Counted from the first letter of the stretch, positions 11,765-23,110 are shown. The stretch: 64,000 nt of DNA from Isoetes taiwanensis (GCA_021234155.1 JAJEKV010000018.1:20505252-20569251), one strand, 5' to 3'. Notes: generated by a model from the letters alone, not told the origin. Numbers and translations are program-made.

Positions 11765-12853
11765 TCAATTTCTTTTTGGGGGCCTTGTGTATCGTTGCGA
11801 ATCATCATATATATACCAATGTATGGGATTCCCAGTATCCCTCATTGGAAGCAAACGATGATACATACGACCCATGAGCGTCACTGACGAAGGGAAATCC
11901 AAATTGACAAACTCCCCATCGACTCCAAGCACACTAAAGCAAAATAATTTGTTTATCTTTCTATACACATGGTTGAAACCCGACGTGTCATATAAGTTGA
12001 CTAGTGCATCCGGCAAAGGAGGTAAATGTGGTAATAACCACCTACCCTTATTACAACAAAACCCATTAAGTTCGACGTTTAACAATGGAATATGACAGTA
12101 TGTGCATCGCATATTCCATGTACACATCGTGAATGTTCGATTGATTGCTAATCTCATGTGCTGGGAACGAGCTTGCCAATGCGCCCGTACCCTCGACATT
12201 GAGTCACCATCCACATTGCCTACTTCCACATCAGTATAGGTAGAAGATGTTTCTACAGCTTCTGCATTTGCATGCCGTTGTCCAGTACATGTAGACGATG
12301 TTTCTACAGCTTCTAAGTTTGCATGTCGTTCCCTATCCATCAGACGTACACTCTCCCTAGCTTCAGAAGATAGGTTCGTATAACGTTCCCTCCATGTACG
12401 GCGTACATTCTCTCTATCCTCCTCACTTAACCTTGCATACCATCCTGCTCTGTACGTAGTTTGCTCGCCCACACTTGCCGGTGACCCATCGAGAAGCCCA
12501 CTTCCACTAGTTGATACCACACTTGGGATTGGAGCATCTGCATCTGTTCCAACTCCAGCTGTGTTCATCGTCCTAGGTTGACGTTGTCTTGATCGTTGTC
12601 TCGCTCTCTCACGCACCCCCTCTCGAGCATCCTCACTCAAACTTGCATATCGTTCTCTAGCCCTCTGTCGTCTCCTCTCCCTATATTCTACTACTGGTAC
12701 AAAGTGATGTACCTCCACTGTCTGCCCAGATACGCGTTGTCTAGCATGCTCTCTTGCCATGGCTCGCAAATTTGTATAACGTCTCATTCCTCTCGTCTCC
12801 ACATGATTCTCAGCGGAGTTTGATGCATTAGCATCCATACTCAAATCACTCAC
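11765..12853 (-). CDS. Helitron protein N-terminal region (truncated)
   Basis: This frame has 362 codons. Residues ~1-230 are very rich in Arg, Glu and Ser and contain repeated basic modules of the form RERYASLSEDARE / WYARLSEEDRENVRR / RERYTNLSSEARE. After that comes a Cys block (CTWNMRCTYCHIPL ... GFCCNKGRW), probably zinc-binding. It ends with LMGRMYHRLLPM followed by GNPIHWYIYDDSQRY, the hallmark junction into the Helitron_like_N domain. The frame stops at 11765, 3.2 kb from the rest of the protein, so it is a truncated or intron-split N-terminus. It is the longest uninterrupted frame of this Helitron. Confidence 0.75.
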   Translation of the reverse strand: MSDLSMDANASNSAENHVETRGMRRYTNLRAMAREHARQRVSGQTVEVHHFVPVVEYRERRRQRARERYASLSEDAREGVRERARQRSRQRQPRTMNTAGVGTDADAPIPSVVSTSGSGLLDGSPASVGEQTTYRAGWYARLSEEDRENVRRTWRERYTNLSSEARESVRLMDRERHANLEAVETSSTCTGQRHANAEAVETSSTYTDVEVGNVDGDSMSRVRAHWQARSQHMRLAINRTFTMCTWNMRCTYCHIPLLNVELNGFCCNKGRWLLPHLPPLPDALVNLYDTSGFNHVYRKINKLFCFSVLGVDGEFVNLDFPSSVTLMGRMYHRLLPMRDTGNPIHWYIYDDSQRYTRPPKRN

Positions 12854-12859
12854 TGTTGT

Positions 12860-13339
12860 GAACAGGCAAACTTTTCCAACATGACAATATAGAAGAATAA
12901 CTTACATGGTTTAGCTTCCTTCGGAAATGCGTCCCCTCGTAGGATGTGGAGCAGCCTTGAAGTTGGGTGGCTGTAGTTGGAGTTAGAGAAATGACACCAT
13001 CAGCATAATTGATCACTCATTTAACAGATTCACCACTAGCATAATTCATCAACCATTCAATAGATTTGCCATTAACATAATTCATCCTTCATTAGTATAT
13101 CTGAGTTAATAACGTATATATATTTTTTCTTTTTTTTTTTTTAACTATGGGATCAATGACATAAGTCATAATTCACATCACAACGCATAGCTTACGGTGG
13201 AGCTATTGTAATGGGTCTATAATGGTATCAAATTTATATCACAAACACATGTATCCTTTAATAGGTCCATAGTCATAGCATGATTATCTAATTAAAGAAC
13301 CATTGTTCGATTTATAGATGTTAAAAGCGGCCAAGGCAT
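12860..13339. other. Spacer upstream of the Helitron frame
   Basis: AT-rich, with a poly(T) run near 13125-13142 and short reiterated ATTCATC(A/C)A/CATTAACATAATTCATC motifs around 13010-13090. No gene seen. Confidence 0.4.
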
Positions 13340-13747
13340 CTACATCTCTCCTCCCAAAACTGCCTTGACGATAGCATCTTTTGCCTCGACAATCTACAGT
13401 AGTCGATGAAGACGGGTTAACTGTGCAACGAGCCTCTTAATACTGATTGAAAGGGTAATATTATCCTTATACATCTTATCTAATTCGTCAGAGAGCCTAT
13501 CCACGTGCAATTGCAATTTCTTTGTCATTGTTGAGGGAGCGTGCATTCTGTACAATGCTATATACAAGGCAATCTGGTTTCGTCTGTACTTTCAAAATTT
13601 ACCATCTTTGGCAGTCATCCCAAATCCCTTACGATGTTTTCGGTCATTGGTCAATTTTGCATCCACATCATGAACGGTTGAGGATTCACCAATGCCATTA
13701 TTTACTTCGATTATAGCATCAATTGTATTTTCAACCAATTCCGCCAT
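13340..13747 (-). pseudogene. Unidentified helical protein frame with two internal stops
   Basis: Reading minus from an ATG at 13747 to a TAG at 13340 gives 136 codons with two in-frame stops. The protein is coherent. It begins MAELVENTIDAIIEVNNG, includes DVDAKLTNDRKHRKG and HVDRLSDELDKMYKDN, and ends ALGGEM-like. The heptad pattern suggests a coiled coil. Codon use is consistent across the stops, which implies a recently inactivated gene or a captured exon. It lies between the Helitron 5' side and the LINE and could be a second Helitron-borne frame or host sequence. No family is recognised. Confidence 0.35.
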
Positions 13748-13877
13748 CTCCTACAATGCAAAAGATAAACACTAGATTAAAGTAGCTTCAAACACACTCA
13801 TACACATCCCCACGTCTACTCCCGAAAATATTCATACATTAAAAGTAATAAAAAAAAGTACATTTGATGACCCAAAC

Positions 13878-14597
13878 GTGTACAAGATCTTTGCTAAGAC
13901 ATTGGCAGAAAGAGTCCGAGACATCTTGGCTGACGCTATCTCGTCAACACAATCTGGCTTTCTCCCTTGTCGTTGTGTTCTCAACAACGTGGCTGCTGCA
14001 TATGAAGGAATATATTGGGACCGGTTACAGGGTCATAGAGCAGTGTATCTTAAGCTTGATTTTGCTAAAGCTTACGATAGTGTTGATTGGGGTTTCTTGG
14101 AGAAGTGTCTTCTTGCGCTTGGGTTTGGGGAGTCATTCACGAGGAATGTCATGAAGCTCCATACATCAGCCAGATCTACTGTCCTTTTCCAGGGCAAGCC
14201 ATCTGATATTTTTGTAGTGGGTAGAGGAATTCGGAAAGGTTGTCCCATAGCACCCTTGCTTTTCACAATTGTGGCAGAAATATTATCCCAGCTCTTCTCC
14301 GTGGCTACTCAAGATGGCGTTATTCAAGGCCTCCCAATGGACGATGGTTCTCAAGAGGTATGTAACCAATATGCCGATGACACGTTTTTGTTCCTAATTG
14401 CCGAGGCTGAGAATCTCCGTAATGCTAAGCTATTATTAGACACATTCTCCTTAGCATCAGGAGTTCTTGTAGGGTGGCAAAAATGTACAGCTTTGTGGAC
14501 GTTGGACAGTCCCATCCCTCCCTGTATTTTGGACTATCCATGGAAGATTCTTCTGCATGGCAATACCACAAAGTTGCTTGCTATGGGATACAGCTAA
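13878..14597 (+). pseudogene. LINE reverse transcriptase
   Basis: The frame shows the ordered motifs of a plant L1-type reverse transcriptase. These are IFAKTLAERVRDIL, then SSTQSGFLPCR, then KLDFAKAYDSVDW (motif A), then GRGIRKGCPIAPLLF (motif B), then NQYADDTFLF (motif C, the YADD catalytic box, about 14365-14395). The polymerase motifs are intact, but the endonuclease and N-terminal part are missing and the frame shifts near 14590 into 14557-14940, so it cannot act alone. It begins mid-protein and no true start codon is present. Confidence 0.88.
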
Positions 14598-14599
14598 AC

Positions 14600-15800
14600 T
14601 GTCCATGCCCGGTAAAATCACTGTGGCTAAATGTGTTTTTAGTAATACTCATGTCTACATGGCGTCTGCTCTATTAGCTCCGCAGTGTAAGATGGAGGAG
14701 ATTGTGCGTATCGTCAGAAATTTTATTTGGGGTGGAAATGAGTTAGGAGCGGTGGTCAAGGTAGCTTGGGTGAAATGCATTAGACCTAAGGCAGCTGGTG
14801 GTCTTAGTATGTTGGATTTTCAACTCCAAAGCAAGGTGATGATATCAAAGTTTATTTGGAGGATTTTCATTGGTAAGGATGATTCTCCTAGCCTAAGGTT
14901 GTTGGTGCAGTCGATTCAGCATTGTCTCCCATTTCATTAGGGCCACCATTAAGCTCCTTCCTTGGGCTTTGCTTTATCATATGCATCCGTATCCTAATGC
15001 TTCTCCCTTTCTAAAGGGATTGCTTGCTGCTTGGGACACTGTCAGGTTTCTTTTCCATATTAATTCTGAGGCATGTCTTCAGTTGTCCCTCCATGTTGGT
15101 GGATTCCTTTGCAGGACACTCCAGAGAATGTGCCTCTAAGTGTGATTGTTCATCCAAAGACACAACGACGTTGGATAGCAGCTGGTATAAGCACTATTGC
15201 AGCTTGGTATGAGTCTGGTCATCTCATGTCATGGGAAGCATTTAGAACAAAGTTCTTGTTGTACAGATGGGACGGAGTAATCTGGAATCATATTGCTGCA
15301 TTATTGCCACAGGATTCTGGTCCACAGATTGAGGCAGTCGTATGGGGTTGCCATCAGGATATCCAGCCATGGCGGTTTGTGTCTTCTGTGTATAAATTGC
15401 TTTTGCATTCTGAAATCCTGCCTCCATCTAATAGGTGGCATCTTCAGGTCCCTCAGCCACAATGGAAAAGTGTTTGGATATGGGTATGGGATAAGCTGCT
15501 TCATTCCAAAGTAGTAGTTTTGTGGTGGCAAGTGATCCATAAATGCCTCAGAGTCAACAGGTTAGTCCATAAAATGGATAATCGGATTTTAGAGCTCTGT
15601 CCTTTATGCCAGCAAAGGGTTGAGAGTATTGAGCATTGTTTTTTCTTGTGTGAGCGGCTTCGGCAGGCATGGTCTTGGTTGTTGACCCTATTTGGCACGT
15701 CTCGATCTAGCCAGCAAATTTTGCTTGCTATCTATCTTGATGCTTGGCCCAAACTACGGGCTGGCTGGCTGGCTGGCTTTTATGGTCAATCTGGAAGAGG
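14600..15800 (+). pseudogene. LINE connection and zf-RVT C-terminal domain
   Basis: After a frameshift, 14600-14940 continues with MPGKITVAKCVFSNTHVYMA and NFIWGGNELG, the usual sequence after the polymerase palm. A further shift leads to 15073-15828. There WIWVWDKLLHSKVVVLWWQV and CPLCQQRVESIEHCFFLC (about 15595-15655) form the zf-RVT zinc-binding region found at the C-terminus of plant LINEs. A GGCTGGCT microsatellite at about 15759-15778 interrupts the tail of the frame. Confidence 0.8.
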
Positions 15801-16101
15801 AGGAGATTGTTTATCTTTAAGGGCGTAGATACTGTAGATGAGATTGTTCTTCAGTGGGCGCAAAATAAAATTGTTATGGCTTACAATTGTTCTTCTCTTG
15901 ATCAAGAGAAGAAAGTACTGATCTGGCATACTTACCTTCAGATTCATTCTTTTGCATAGGCAGGTGGTTGTGCTCAGTTGGATCGGTTTGTCCACTGGGG
16001 TTATAATCCTGTCTTTGCATTTTATGTTGCTCTAGTTTTTAGTTGGTGAATAAAGCTTGTCGTCCTTAAAAAAAAAAAAAAAAAAACGATTGACTATGGA
16101 T

Positions 16102-16365
16102 TTAGGTGTCACTAAATATCCCAACTTCAATCCTACCATTTATCTTCTCGATCTCCACCTTGAAAATACCTGCAGGGTCAATGGAGACACAACCCAGGTA
16201 CTTTTCAAGATAGTAGGATATAGCACCTGTTGGATAATTTATTTCTATTAATTCTAGTTTATTGAGGAAGGAGGTAGGGAGAAAGCGCTCCACAGCTAAC
16301 ATATCAAAAAGAATCTTTGAGGATCTCTGAATCCAACCACATTCAACGTGGTATAACCCATCTCC
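16102..16365 (-). other. Unidentified open frame beside the LINE tail
   Basis: The minus-strand frame is open for at least 88 codons, containing GLYHVECGWIQRSSK, YYLEKYLGCVSIDPAG and KVEIEKINGRIEV, and stops 16 bases from the LINE poly(A). Composition is protein-like, but no family is recognised and no splice borders are certain. It may be an exon of a disrupted host gene into which the LINE inserted. Confidence 0.25.
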
Positions 16366-16369
16366 ATGT

Positions 16370-17500
16370 GATTTAATTGTTATATATAGGAACGTTTTTT
16401 ATCTTAGATGTCACCCTGACAATGGACTCCGGCAATGGCATGCCCATCTGAAATTAGGGATATCATCAACTCGCAAGGTAGGAATCTATCCAATAAACTG
16501 GAAAAAACAACAATGTAGACAAACAATGCAATAATAAGAAAAATTTTAGGGAGTGGAAGGGAAACATAGGAGCGGGATGAATACTCTAGGGATGAAATCT
16601 AATAATACTAGACCCAGCAATGCATTAAGAGGGAAAAAATAACATGGTGAAGGGGAATGGGAATATAATAAAACTTCAGACTAACAATGCAATAAGAGAT
16701 AAAAGTTTACATGGTGAAAGCGACCGTAAATTTTATAATTAACAAAATTCCAACTTAGAAGTGCGGAGTCACCCTAAGAATGTAGGAGCAAGATGAAGCT
16801 GAGCGCCCACAAGAGTAGTTCGAACCGCGACATGGGATCATAGAAAACACCTCCTATATGCATATTTGTTAGTCACGTTTTTTAAATCTAGAAGACAATC
16901 TAAGCACATGTCGATATGATCAGATTCGGAATATTTAGATACTATCTTAAATAAATGACAGGATAAAGATAATGGTGGCCGATGATCACAGCTTCCAGCG
17001 ATCCTCTGGCTGGTAGACATCACAAGATAGAATGCAACGCTCTGCATTTATTAGAATTTATTAGAAGTGAAATGATGGCATGTTTAATGTTTCAGCCAGC
17101 ACAGACAGATTTGTGTTAGTTTTAGATGCCGTTCCTAGGAGCTTGGATATCCTCAGCTGCATGCCCAAATAGGTCTCCCACTGAAAGACTCGATCTGCAG
17201 GTAGAGCCGCAGAACTCTTGCAAGGGAAAAAATTTGAGTGATCTTTAAATTGGGCAAATAAGAGAAAAGTAGTAAGCACAGGTGTAATGGGGATTCTGAT
17301 AAAAAAGCATTCAGAAGGATCAACAGGCAATACAGAAGCAATATTAGGGCTCATACATAGCCTGTGCGATTGTTCTTAGACAATGCCAAAGTCACCCCTT
17401 TAGGGTCAGGATACTTCCTCTTCTGTGACTATCATCTTATCATCGTTTGACTCATATGAAAAGGGATTAGTTATTTCTGTTTGCTTTAGGCCCGTTGGAT
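16370..17500. other. No gene seen
   Basis: AT-rich sequence with short shadow frames only. The stretch 17061-17354 (minus) is open but has no recognisable domain. Confidence 0.35.
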
Positions 17501-17503
17501 TCT

Positions 17504-18156
17504 TTACTTTGTGAGATATACAAAGTGAGATTGATCGTAATATTCTACCAGCTGTCGTAGAGATGTGGGGTCTCTAAAAAGACAATGATATATGCCTCTA
17601 ATGATGTAGTAGGTTGGGAAGGCAAAAATAAAATGTTCTTCTGACTCAACCATGTTTAGATCGCATATTGAGCATTTTCGATCTTCACGACTAATATTTT
17701 TTGCCCTACCAACCTCAATCTCCATCTGGTGAGATGACACTCTAAACTGCCCCATAGAGTATCTCACTTTATTCGGTAGATTAATATCCAAATATCCAGG
17801 CCCATGTTTTTGAAACATAAAGACACTCCAAGTCATGGCGTTTAAGCTGATTAACTTCTTGCTGAGTAAAATTCAGATTATCATCCATTTTTTGTAGTAT
17901 TGAAAAGGTGGGATATTACCCATAGAGAAACCCATCTCCTCAAACAATTTAGATGTCCTTGAGAACCAACAACGCTTACCCTGGTCTGCCAATGTTTTAG
18001 ACGACATATATGCCAACCAGGGAAGTCTTTTTTGACCTTCTTGTGAAAAGTGAATGTTTTTTCTAGATAGCCAAGTTGCAGATCATCAATTTGAGTTGGA
18101 ACACATTTTTTTAACAAACGAACAACCGCGCAATTGCATTCTAGTTGCACAAGCAT
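17504..18156 (-). pseudogene. LINE remnant, C-terminal part (minus strand)
   Basis: The frame at 17836-17504 contains YSMGQFRVSSHQMEIEVGR followed by REDRKCSICDL and EEHFIFA. This resembles the C-terminal Cys/His segment of the LINE at 39.2-40.8 kb (YRTGSHRLEIEIGRW, then EERKCKICKSG). The upstream part, 18156-17881, contains CAVVRLLKKCVPTQIDDLQ and KHWQTRVSVVGSQGHLN. It joins in another frame. The two LINE copies therefore belong to one family. The polymerase part is absent and the frames are broken. Confidence 0.55.
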
Positions 18157-18374
18157 TTAGCTATGCAGGAATGTGCTAGTTTGATGGAAGAAGAGCGACC
18201 ATTTCAACTTTAAGAGAATTTTTCTGCATTTGGTGGATGAATGTGTTGGGTTCATTTTGACTTCAAGAAACATTATTCTGAATATTTGGTGGATGAATTA
18301 TTTTTATCCCTTTTGAACTGCATACGTTAAAGTTAAAACAAGTTAATAGTGATATTCCTTAATTAAATTACTCA

Positions 18375-19490
18375 TGTTCAGGCAATGGAGCATTTTATCT
18401 TTGGGGTAGAGTGTTCGGTGATGGTAAGGATTTATTACTCCCTGTCAAAGTTAAAGTTGGCAGTTGTCATTTTCGCTAAGTATCTCTTGGCTGGAATCAT
18501 GGTCTCAACCTTACAGACAAATGCTTACCATATTACTACACTTAAAATTCACGTACACGCAAATTTGATTATCGGCTAAGTATGTGTTGCCAGTTCAATG
18601 CAAACTATTTTTGGCCGTTCCTTCAAAATGAAATGAAATGACTTTATGGTATTTAGAATTTTCCACAGCACAATTGAGCTAAATAGAATAAGAAAGTACA
18701 TAGGATGCTTGATGCTATGTTACTAGCAGAAAGCATAAAAGCATAAGACCAGCCCAGCGTTTGAATGGATTAAAACAAATCCGTAACTTTGTTGAACTTA
18801 GAAACTGGGGCTTAGTTAGTTTCACTTTCTTATCATATATTCGACATCAACCATTCAAGGTCCCAAACATAAACTAGATTACTCAACTCTGCAATGAGAG
18901 TTCAAATAAGATGAAAACAGTCACATAGATGTCAGAATTCTGAGATTTTAATCAGGATCAGTTTATTGAAACCACAAGGTGATTGATAACAATGTTTATT
19001 GCTTCCTAGCTATTCGACTTCATGCATGAGCGCCAGGCATCCTGGCTTGACTAGTTTTTTAGGAACTATTCGATTGTTTCCTTTCTGCTATCTCCAAAGC
19101 TAGTATTTGCCTTCAGTTCTAGGATATTTTCTATTCCTCAAATTCCATTTTACTAACTTCCTTTAGACTTGCTTATTATTGTTTTATATTGCAATTGACG
19201 AAAAAACTTGACTGTCCTCTGACATAAAACAGTTAGTGACTGTTTTATGTCAGAGGATAGTCAAGTTTTTTCGTGGGGCAGTAACCGGCATAAACAGCTA
19301 ACCGACATAAACAGCTAGGTAGAGCTCAAAGTGATAATTCTGAATTCACAAGGGAAGCCTTGTTTAAGAATGGCGATTTTGATTTTGTAATAGTGGAGGT
19401 AGAGTATTTACAAAACAAGAAGGCAATCTGGGTAGCAGCTGGAGCAGAGCACAATGCTGCTGTATCGGGCAAGTTGATAGGCAATGTGCA
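18375..19490 (+). pseudogene. RCC1-repeat-like gene fragment, interrupted by a hairpin
   Basis: Two exon-like stretches on the plus strand resemble beta-propeller RCC1 repeats. One follows an ATGTTCAG acceptor near 18380 and reads NGAFYLWGRVFGDG, then GT. The other, around 19360-19485, contains VEVEYLQNKKAIWVAAGAEHNAAVSG. That second string matches the RCC1 consensus around AAG..H.AA. Such proteins include UVR8 and guanine-nucleotide exchange factors. About 0.9 kb of AT-rich sequence and a foldback insertion (19199-19273) separate the pieces. Only fragments are visible; identity rests on the second stretch. Confidence 0.4.
19199..19273. repeat. Long foldback hairpin (35-bp arms)
   Basis: Arms 19199-19233 and 19239-19273 are reverse complements with one mismatch in 35, around a 5-base loop (TAGTG). 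The arm begins CGAAAAAACTTGACTGTCC. Directly after it, CGGCATAAACAGCTAA and CCGACATAAACAGCTA repeat. It is a foldback or miniature-element-like structure; a microRNA-like precursor is possible but untested. Confidence 0.8.
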
Positions 19491-19499
19491 TTTATTGTG

Positions 19500-21350
19500 A
19501 TTTTATCTTACCTTGATGTTAAATGTGCTTATTTATGAGCAGATAATGGATTCAATAAGGCCATACTGTGGATCTGGTTTTACTATTGCGTGTGGGAAGT
19601 ATACTTTTGGACATTGCATCCAAACTGCATGACAATAATAGATATTCCACCCAGTGTTGTTGGGTATCCCATCCTGTCAGCATATCATTGCATTCTCTAT
19701 TTACATTTTCTGATAGGGAGGTTAAGCCACGAGGAATATGGCATTTTACTTTCATTACTATATCTAGAAGCCACAGTATATAGATAAGTTATGGACAGAG
19801 TCAAACATATGCTTACCGAATCTATTTGGGTGGAATCAACCTCAAGAAATAAGTCGTATTTGGCTGTCGAAAAATACTAGTGTATGAGCATAATATGTTG
19901 CCACATTTTGATATGGGTACTGATGTAGTTGGTGACTATCCGGTCCAGTATTGTTTTGAAAATTTGATAGACATATAGTCTAAGGAAGTTTTATATTATT
20001 AAAATATGCAATTAAAGGTTGTCGCCCCGTAGCTCGTGGTGGCTTTATGACTCTGGTCAATGTATGCACTAATCATGAAGTTCTTGCAGATGGCAAAATG
20101 TGGGAAAATTTTTTCTTAGGGTCTTTTTGCTTGGGCATCTTGGTCTTTTTTCCATTATATTAATGTGTTGTTCACTTTTTCACTAATATTAATGTATCCA
20201 AGAGATTTATCGTGGCGCTTGACTCTCCTCCAACGTAAAAGCATTACATTGTTGTTACAAATAAACATGCATTGAACATTTCTTTTTCTCCACTCTCCTT
20301 CACAATTTTGTTACAATCCATGCATCAAGGAATTTTGCAATTGTATTCAAAGTGGTTGAAGATTGTGGAAGCCGGATTAATAAATGAATTAAATCGAATA
20401 CAACTATCATACACTCCTTTTTTCGAAATTGAAGTCTAGGAACTCTTGGAGCTTCTCTTATGCATCTATCATGTAAAAAAACTACTGCAAGCATTGTGAT
20501 GTCGAGACATTTGCAATGTTGGTCAAGTGACTATGTGAATTGATGGGTTTGTCTTCCAACAGATCCTAACATTCCAGCACTCCCAACTCATATCATTGAT
20601 TGATTGATTGTCACACCATTTCACACCCTCATGTCCATTAGGCAACATAAAGAGTACATGCCTCCAGATTATCTATAATACTCTATAATGCAAGAGTATC
20701 TAATCGCCCTAATCCAAGATTGGGAATCATATGCTAGATATGTGGACCTTGGATTTAAAGAATTATTATCTGCATTGCCCTGTCAGATTTGGCATCCTAG
20801 GTGTATCAATGGTTCACTTATCCTTGCTTTCTAATGTCAGGTTGCTTCCGAATAAAGCAAACAGCCATCAAATATTGGTGCCTCTATGGGGAACAAAATA
20901 TTCTAGCATGGTTGGTTGTATTTTCTCTCGAAATCTGTAAGGTTTTTCCATTGTCAAGGAAATTTTATGATCTGCTTGAATATTTTGACTTCCATATATA
21001 TATATATATAATGCGCCAAGAAGTTCAGCACAAAAGACACAACATTATGATATTTGCGAAAAAATAAGAAAGCCCAGTTTTCTTTGCAGCTGATTTACAA
21101 TCTTGCCCGTGCATGGCTGTTGTTGGAAACCTATAACCATCATGGGAGCTGTCCAAAATGCTGTTTTGAAAGGCATGTTGTTCAAAGGATAGTCGCATCA
21201 GCAAATATGTCAAAGATATGCCTGCATCTCTAACCAAAACTATTGACATAATATGTAGATAATATAAGTAACAATACCCCCATTAGCATGCATGGCAGAT
21301 GCACAGATGTGCAACGCACTGTCGTGCAATGTATGTGCAACGTATATTAC
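19500..21350. other. AT-rich interval, no gene seen
   Basis: Short shadow frames only. A TTGATTGATTGATTG run lies at about 20598-20612 and a (TA)n tract at 20995-21010. A possible RCC1-like continuation (19555-19740) is too weak to call. Confidence 0.4.
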
Positions 21351-21358
21351 AGTAGAAC

Positions 21359-21475
21359 ACAAATGCCAGACCATCCACTAGATACAAATGCCAGACCATC
21401 CACTAGGCACTCCATTTGTTTAATTTCACCTTCTTATAACATGCTCCATTTGTTTAATTTCACCTTCTTATAACC
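21359..21475. repeat. Two adjacent short tandem duplications
   Basis: A ~25-base unit starting CAAATGCCAGACCATCCAC occurs twice (about 21359-21407), followed at once by a ~33-base unit starting CTCCATTTGTTTAATTTC occurring twice (about 21408-21475). The copies are essentially identical, so the duplications are recent. Confidence 0.8.
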
Positions 21476-21479
21476 TACT

Positions 21480-22120
21480 ACAGGTCCTGCATTATTGACG
21501 TCAGCTTATTAAAGAACAGAAGTTTAACAAACAATAACAACCTGTTAATAGGCAATATAGAACGAAAGTTTCATACCTAACATGGCTGCAAAATGCAAAA
21601 ACCAATGTATATGACAACAGATCCAAGTAGTAGCCTACTCAATGACAGGTGCAATTACCTCTCCAAGTCATCACCCCTTTGTAGAACTGGAGAATATGTA
21701 GCCTGCGCCTTTCCACCCAACACATGTGAATCATAAACCATAACAGAGCAGGAATACATTTTCATGCCATAGCAGCTCGTTCCAATTTGGACTTGATGGA
21801 GACTTGACCACACATCAATGACGTCAATTACTAACTCTGCAGCTACATTTTTGTAAAATTTTGCAGCAACATCTTTGCAAAATTCTGCACATAAGTCTGC
21901 CCTTTCATCTCAACATTTTGTAAGTTTTTTATCCATCAAATTTACTCCTGCCCATAGACATGTAACATCTTTCTCTGCATACTCAATTTAAGAATGTTTA
22001 CCTTAATCCGAGCAGCCTTTCTTATGCTAGAGAATATCTGAGTTGGGATACCTTCAGCTCATAAGAACGTGGCACTAAATATGATAACTCACTACTCAAG
22101 CAGAGGCATGCCTGCTGTGC
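21480..22120. other. No gene seen
   Basis: AT-rich sequence with short reiterated phrases such as AACATCTTTGCAAAATT / ACATTTTTGTAAAATT near 21845-21890. No supportable frame. Confidence 0.35.
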
Positions 22121-22129
22121 AAGAGGCCG

Positions 22130-22480
22130 GTCGGCGCCGACCCACTATTGGAACAGAAAATGTGGTCTATGGATCATCGCCAGTTTCTTCCTTGGATCAA
22201 GCTATTTCGCAGGAAAATGCAAACTTGCATCAGTCTACAAATTTGGGCATTACTTGGGCATTTCAAATCTAGGCACAAACTTTGGCATTCTGGGGTGAAT
22301 CAAAGCATGAGCTTAAGCATTTCTTATCTAAACACAAAGTTGTCTGGAGCGAATAAAAGCTGGAGTGTTTTTCAAATTGAGCCAGTCGGCGCCGACCCCT
22401 CAAAAGCACAGTGCAATAACAGTGACCCAGACCTCCAGTCGAGGTTACAACAGTGAGCTAGACCTCCGGTCGGCGCCGAC
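22130..22480. repeat. Three copies of a GC palindrome
   Basis: The perfect 12-base palindrome GTCGGCGCCGAC occurs at 22130-22141, 22385-22396 and 22469-22480, in otherwise AT-rich DNA. The spacings are 255 and 84 bases. The flanks differ, though copies 1 and 3 are both preceded by CCG. It may be the core of a small transposon terminus or a protein-binding site. Confidence 0.8.
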
Positions 22481-22554
22481 TAGCCGTTTCCTCAACCTCG
22501 ACCTCGACCTCTGTTTCTTGATCTTGTGTTTTTTATTTTATTTTATTTTTTGCA

Positions 22555-22715
22555 TCACATATACAAAATTTATTAACATTAGATCCGAAATTCTTAACAT
22601 CTGGACAAGACTTGCTAGCTTTAATAAGTTTAACAAAATTTATTAAAACTAACCAATGAAGGATCCAAAATTTCTTAGGATCTCATCAAGACTTGCTAGC
22701 TTTAATAAGTTTAAG
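22555..22715. repeat. Imperfect tandem duplication (~80 bp)
   Basis: Two neighbouring segments share AAGACTTGCTAGCTTTAATA plus the following AGTTTAA, and the preceding GATCCGAAATTCTTA / GATCCAAAATTTCTTA. A second, weaker duplication with GAGCACATTCTG / GAGCATATTCTA follows at about 22835-22950. Confidence 0.65.
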
Positions 22716-22719
22716 TTGC

Positions 22720-23110
22720 TTGTACTTGTAAATTTATCAAAGCTAACCCCCCTTTTTTTCTGTTTCTTTCATGATTCTTTGATGAAAAAGTTGAAGGTTT
22801 AATAATGAATCATAACATTAACCAAGAGACTAATGATGATTTTTAAACATTAATGTAGAGCACATTCTGTTGTTGAGAGAATTTTAAGGGGTGACTTTTA
22901 ACGTTAAGATAGAGCATATTCTAATGTTGAAAGAATTTTTAAATACTAAACATTTAACTTTAACGAGTTATTCTAATATTCACCTTATTGTGACTGATGT
23001 TTTTAAATTTGAAGAAGTTGGAAAGGTTTGCTTTTGCCTATGGAGAGTCACGCCATTGTGAAGGAATGAGGAAGGTATCAACATGATCCTCACATGTGGA
23101 CAACTTAAAG
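22720..23110. other. AT-rich interval, no gene seen
   Basis: Contains only the weak duplicated phrases noted for the preceding entry. Confidence 0.4.

Larger units (their letters stand above)
5440..12853 (-). mobile_element. Degenerate autonomous Helitron
   Basis: Minus-strand pieces appear in the canonical Helitron order: zinc-finger-type N-terminal region (12853-11765), Helitron-like N domain (8566-8285), HUH replication initiator (8272-7376), linker (7270-6554) and Pif1-type helicase (6553-5440). Helitrons transpose by rolling-circle replication using a Rep-helicase protein. This copy is dead: the frame is broken many times, and 3.2 kb of other sequence (8.57-11.76 kb) separates the N-terminus from Rep. 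The 5'-TC and 3'-CTRR ends could not be located, so the limits given are those of the coding homology only. Confidence 0.85.
13864..16086 (+). mobile_element. 5'-truncated LINE (L1-type) with poly(A) tail
   Basis: The element starts abruptly within the reverse transcriptase (just before VYKIFAKTLAERV) and ends in an A-tract at about 16067-16086, the classic 5' truncation of target-primed reverse transcription. It contains reverse transcriptase, thumb/connection and a C-terminal zf-RVT domain, all on the plus strand. A clear target-site duplication was not found by eye. The reading frame shifts at least twice (near 14560-14600 and 15000-15070). Confidence 0.88.

Noticed and set aside
16838-17354. 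Minus-strand frames near 17 kb as a host gene
   Set aside because: No conserved motif and no convincing splice sites; left as unannotated.
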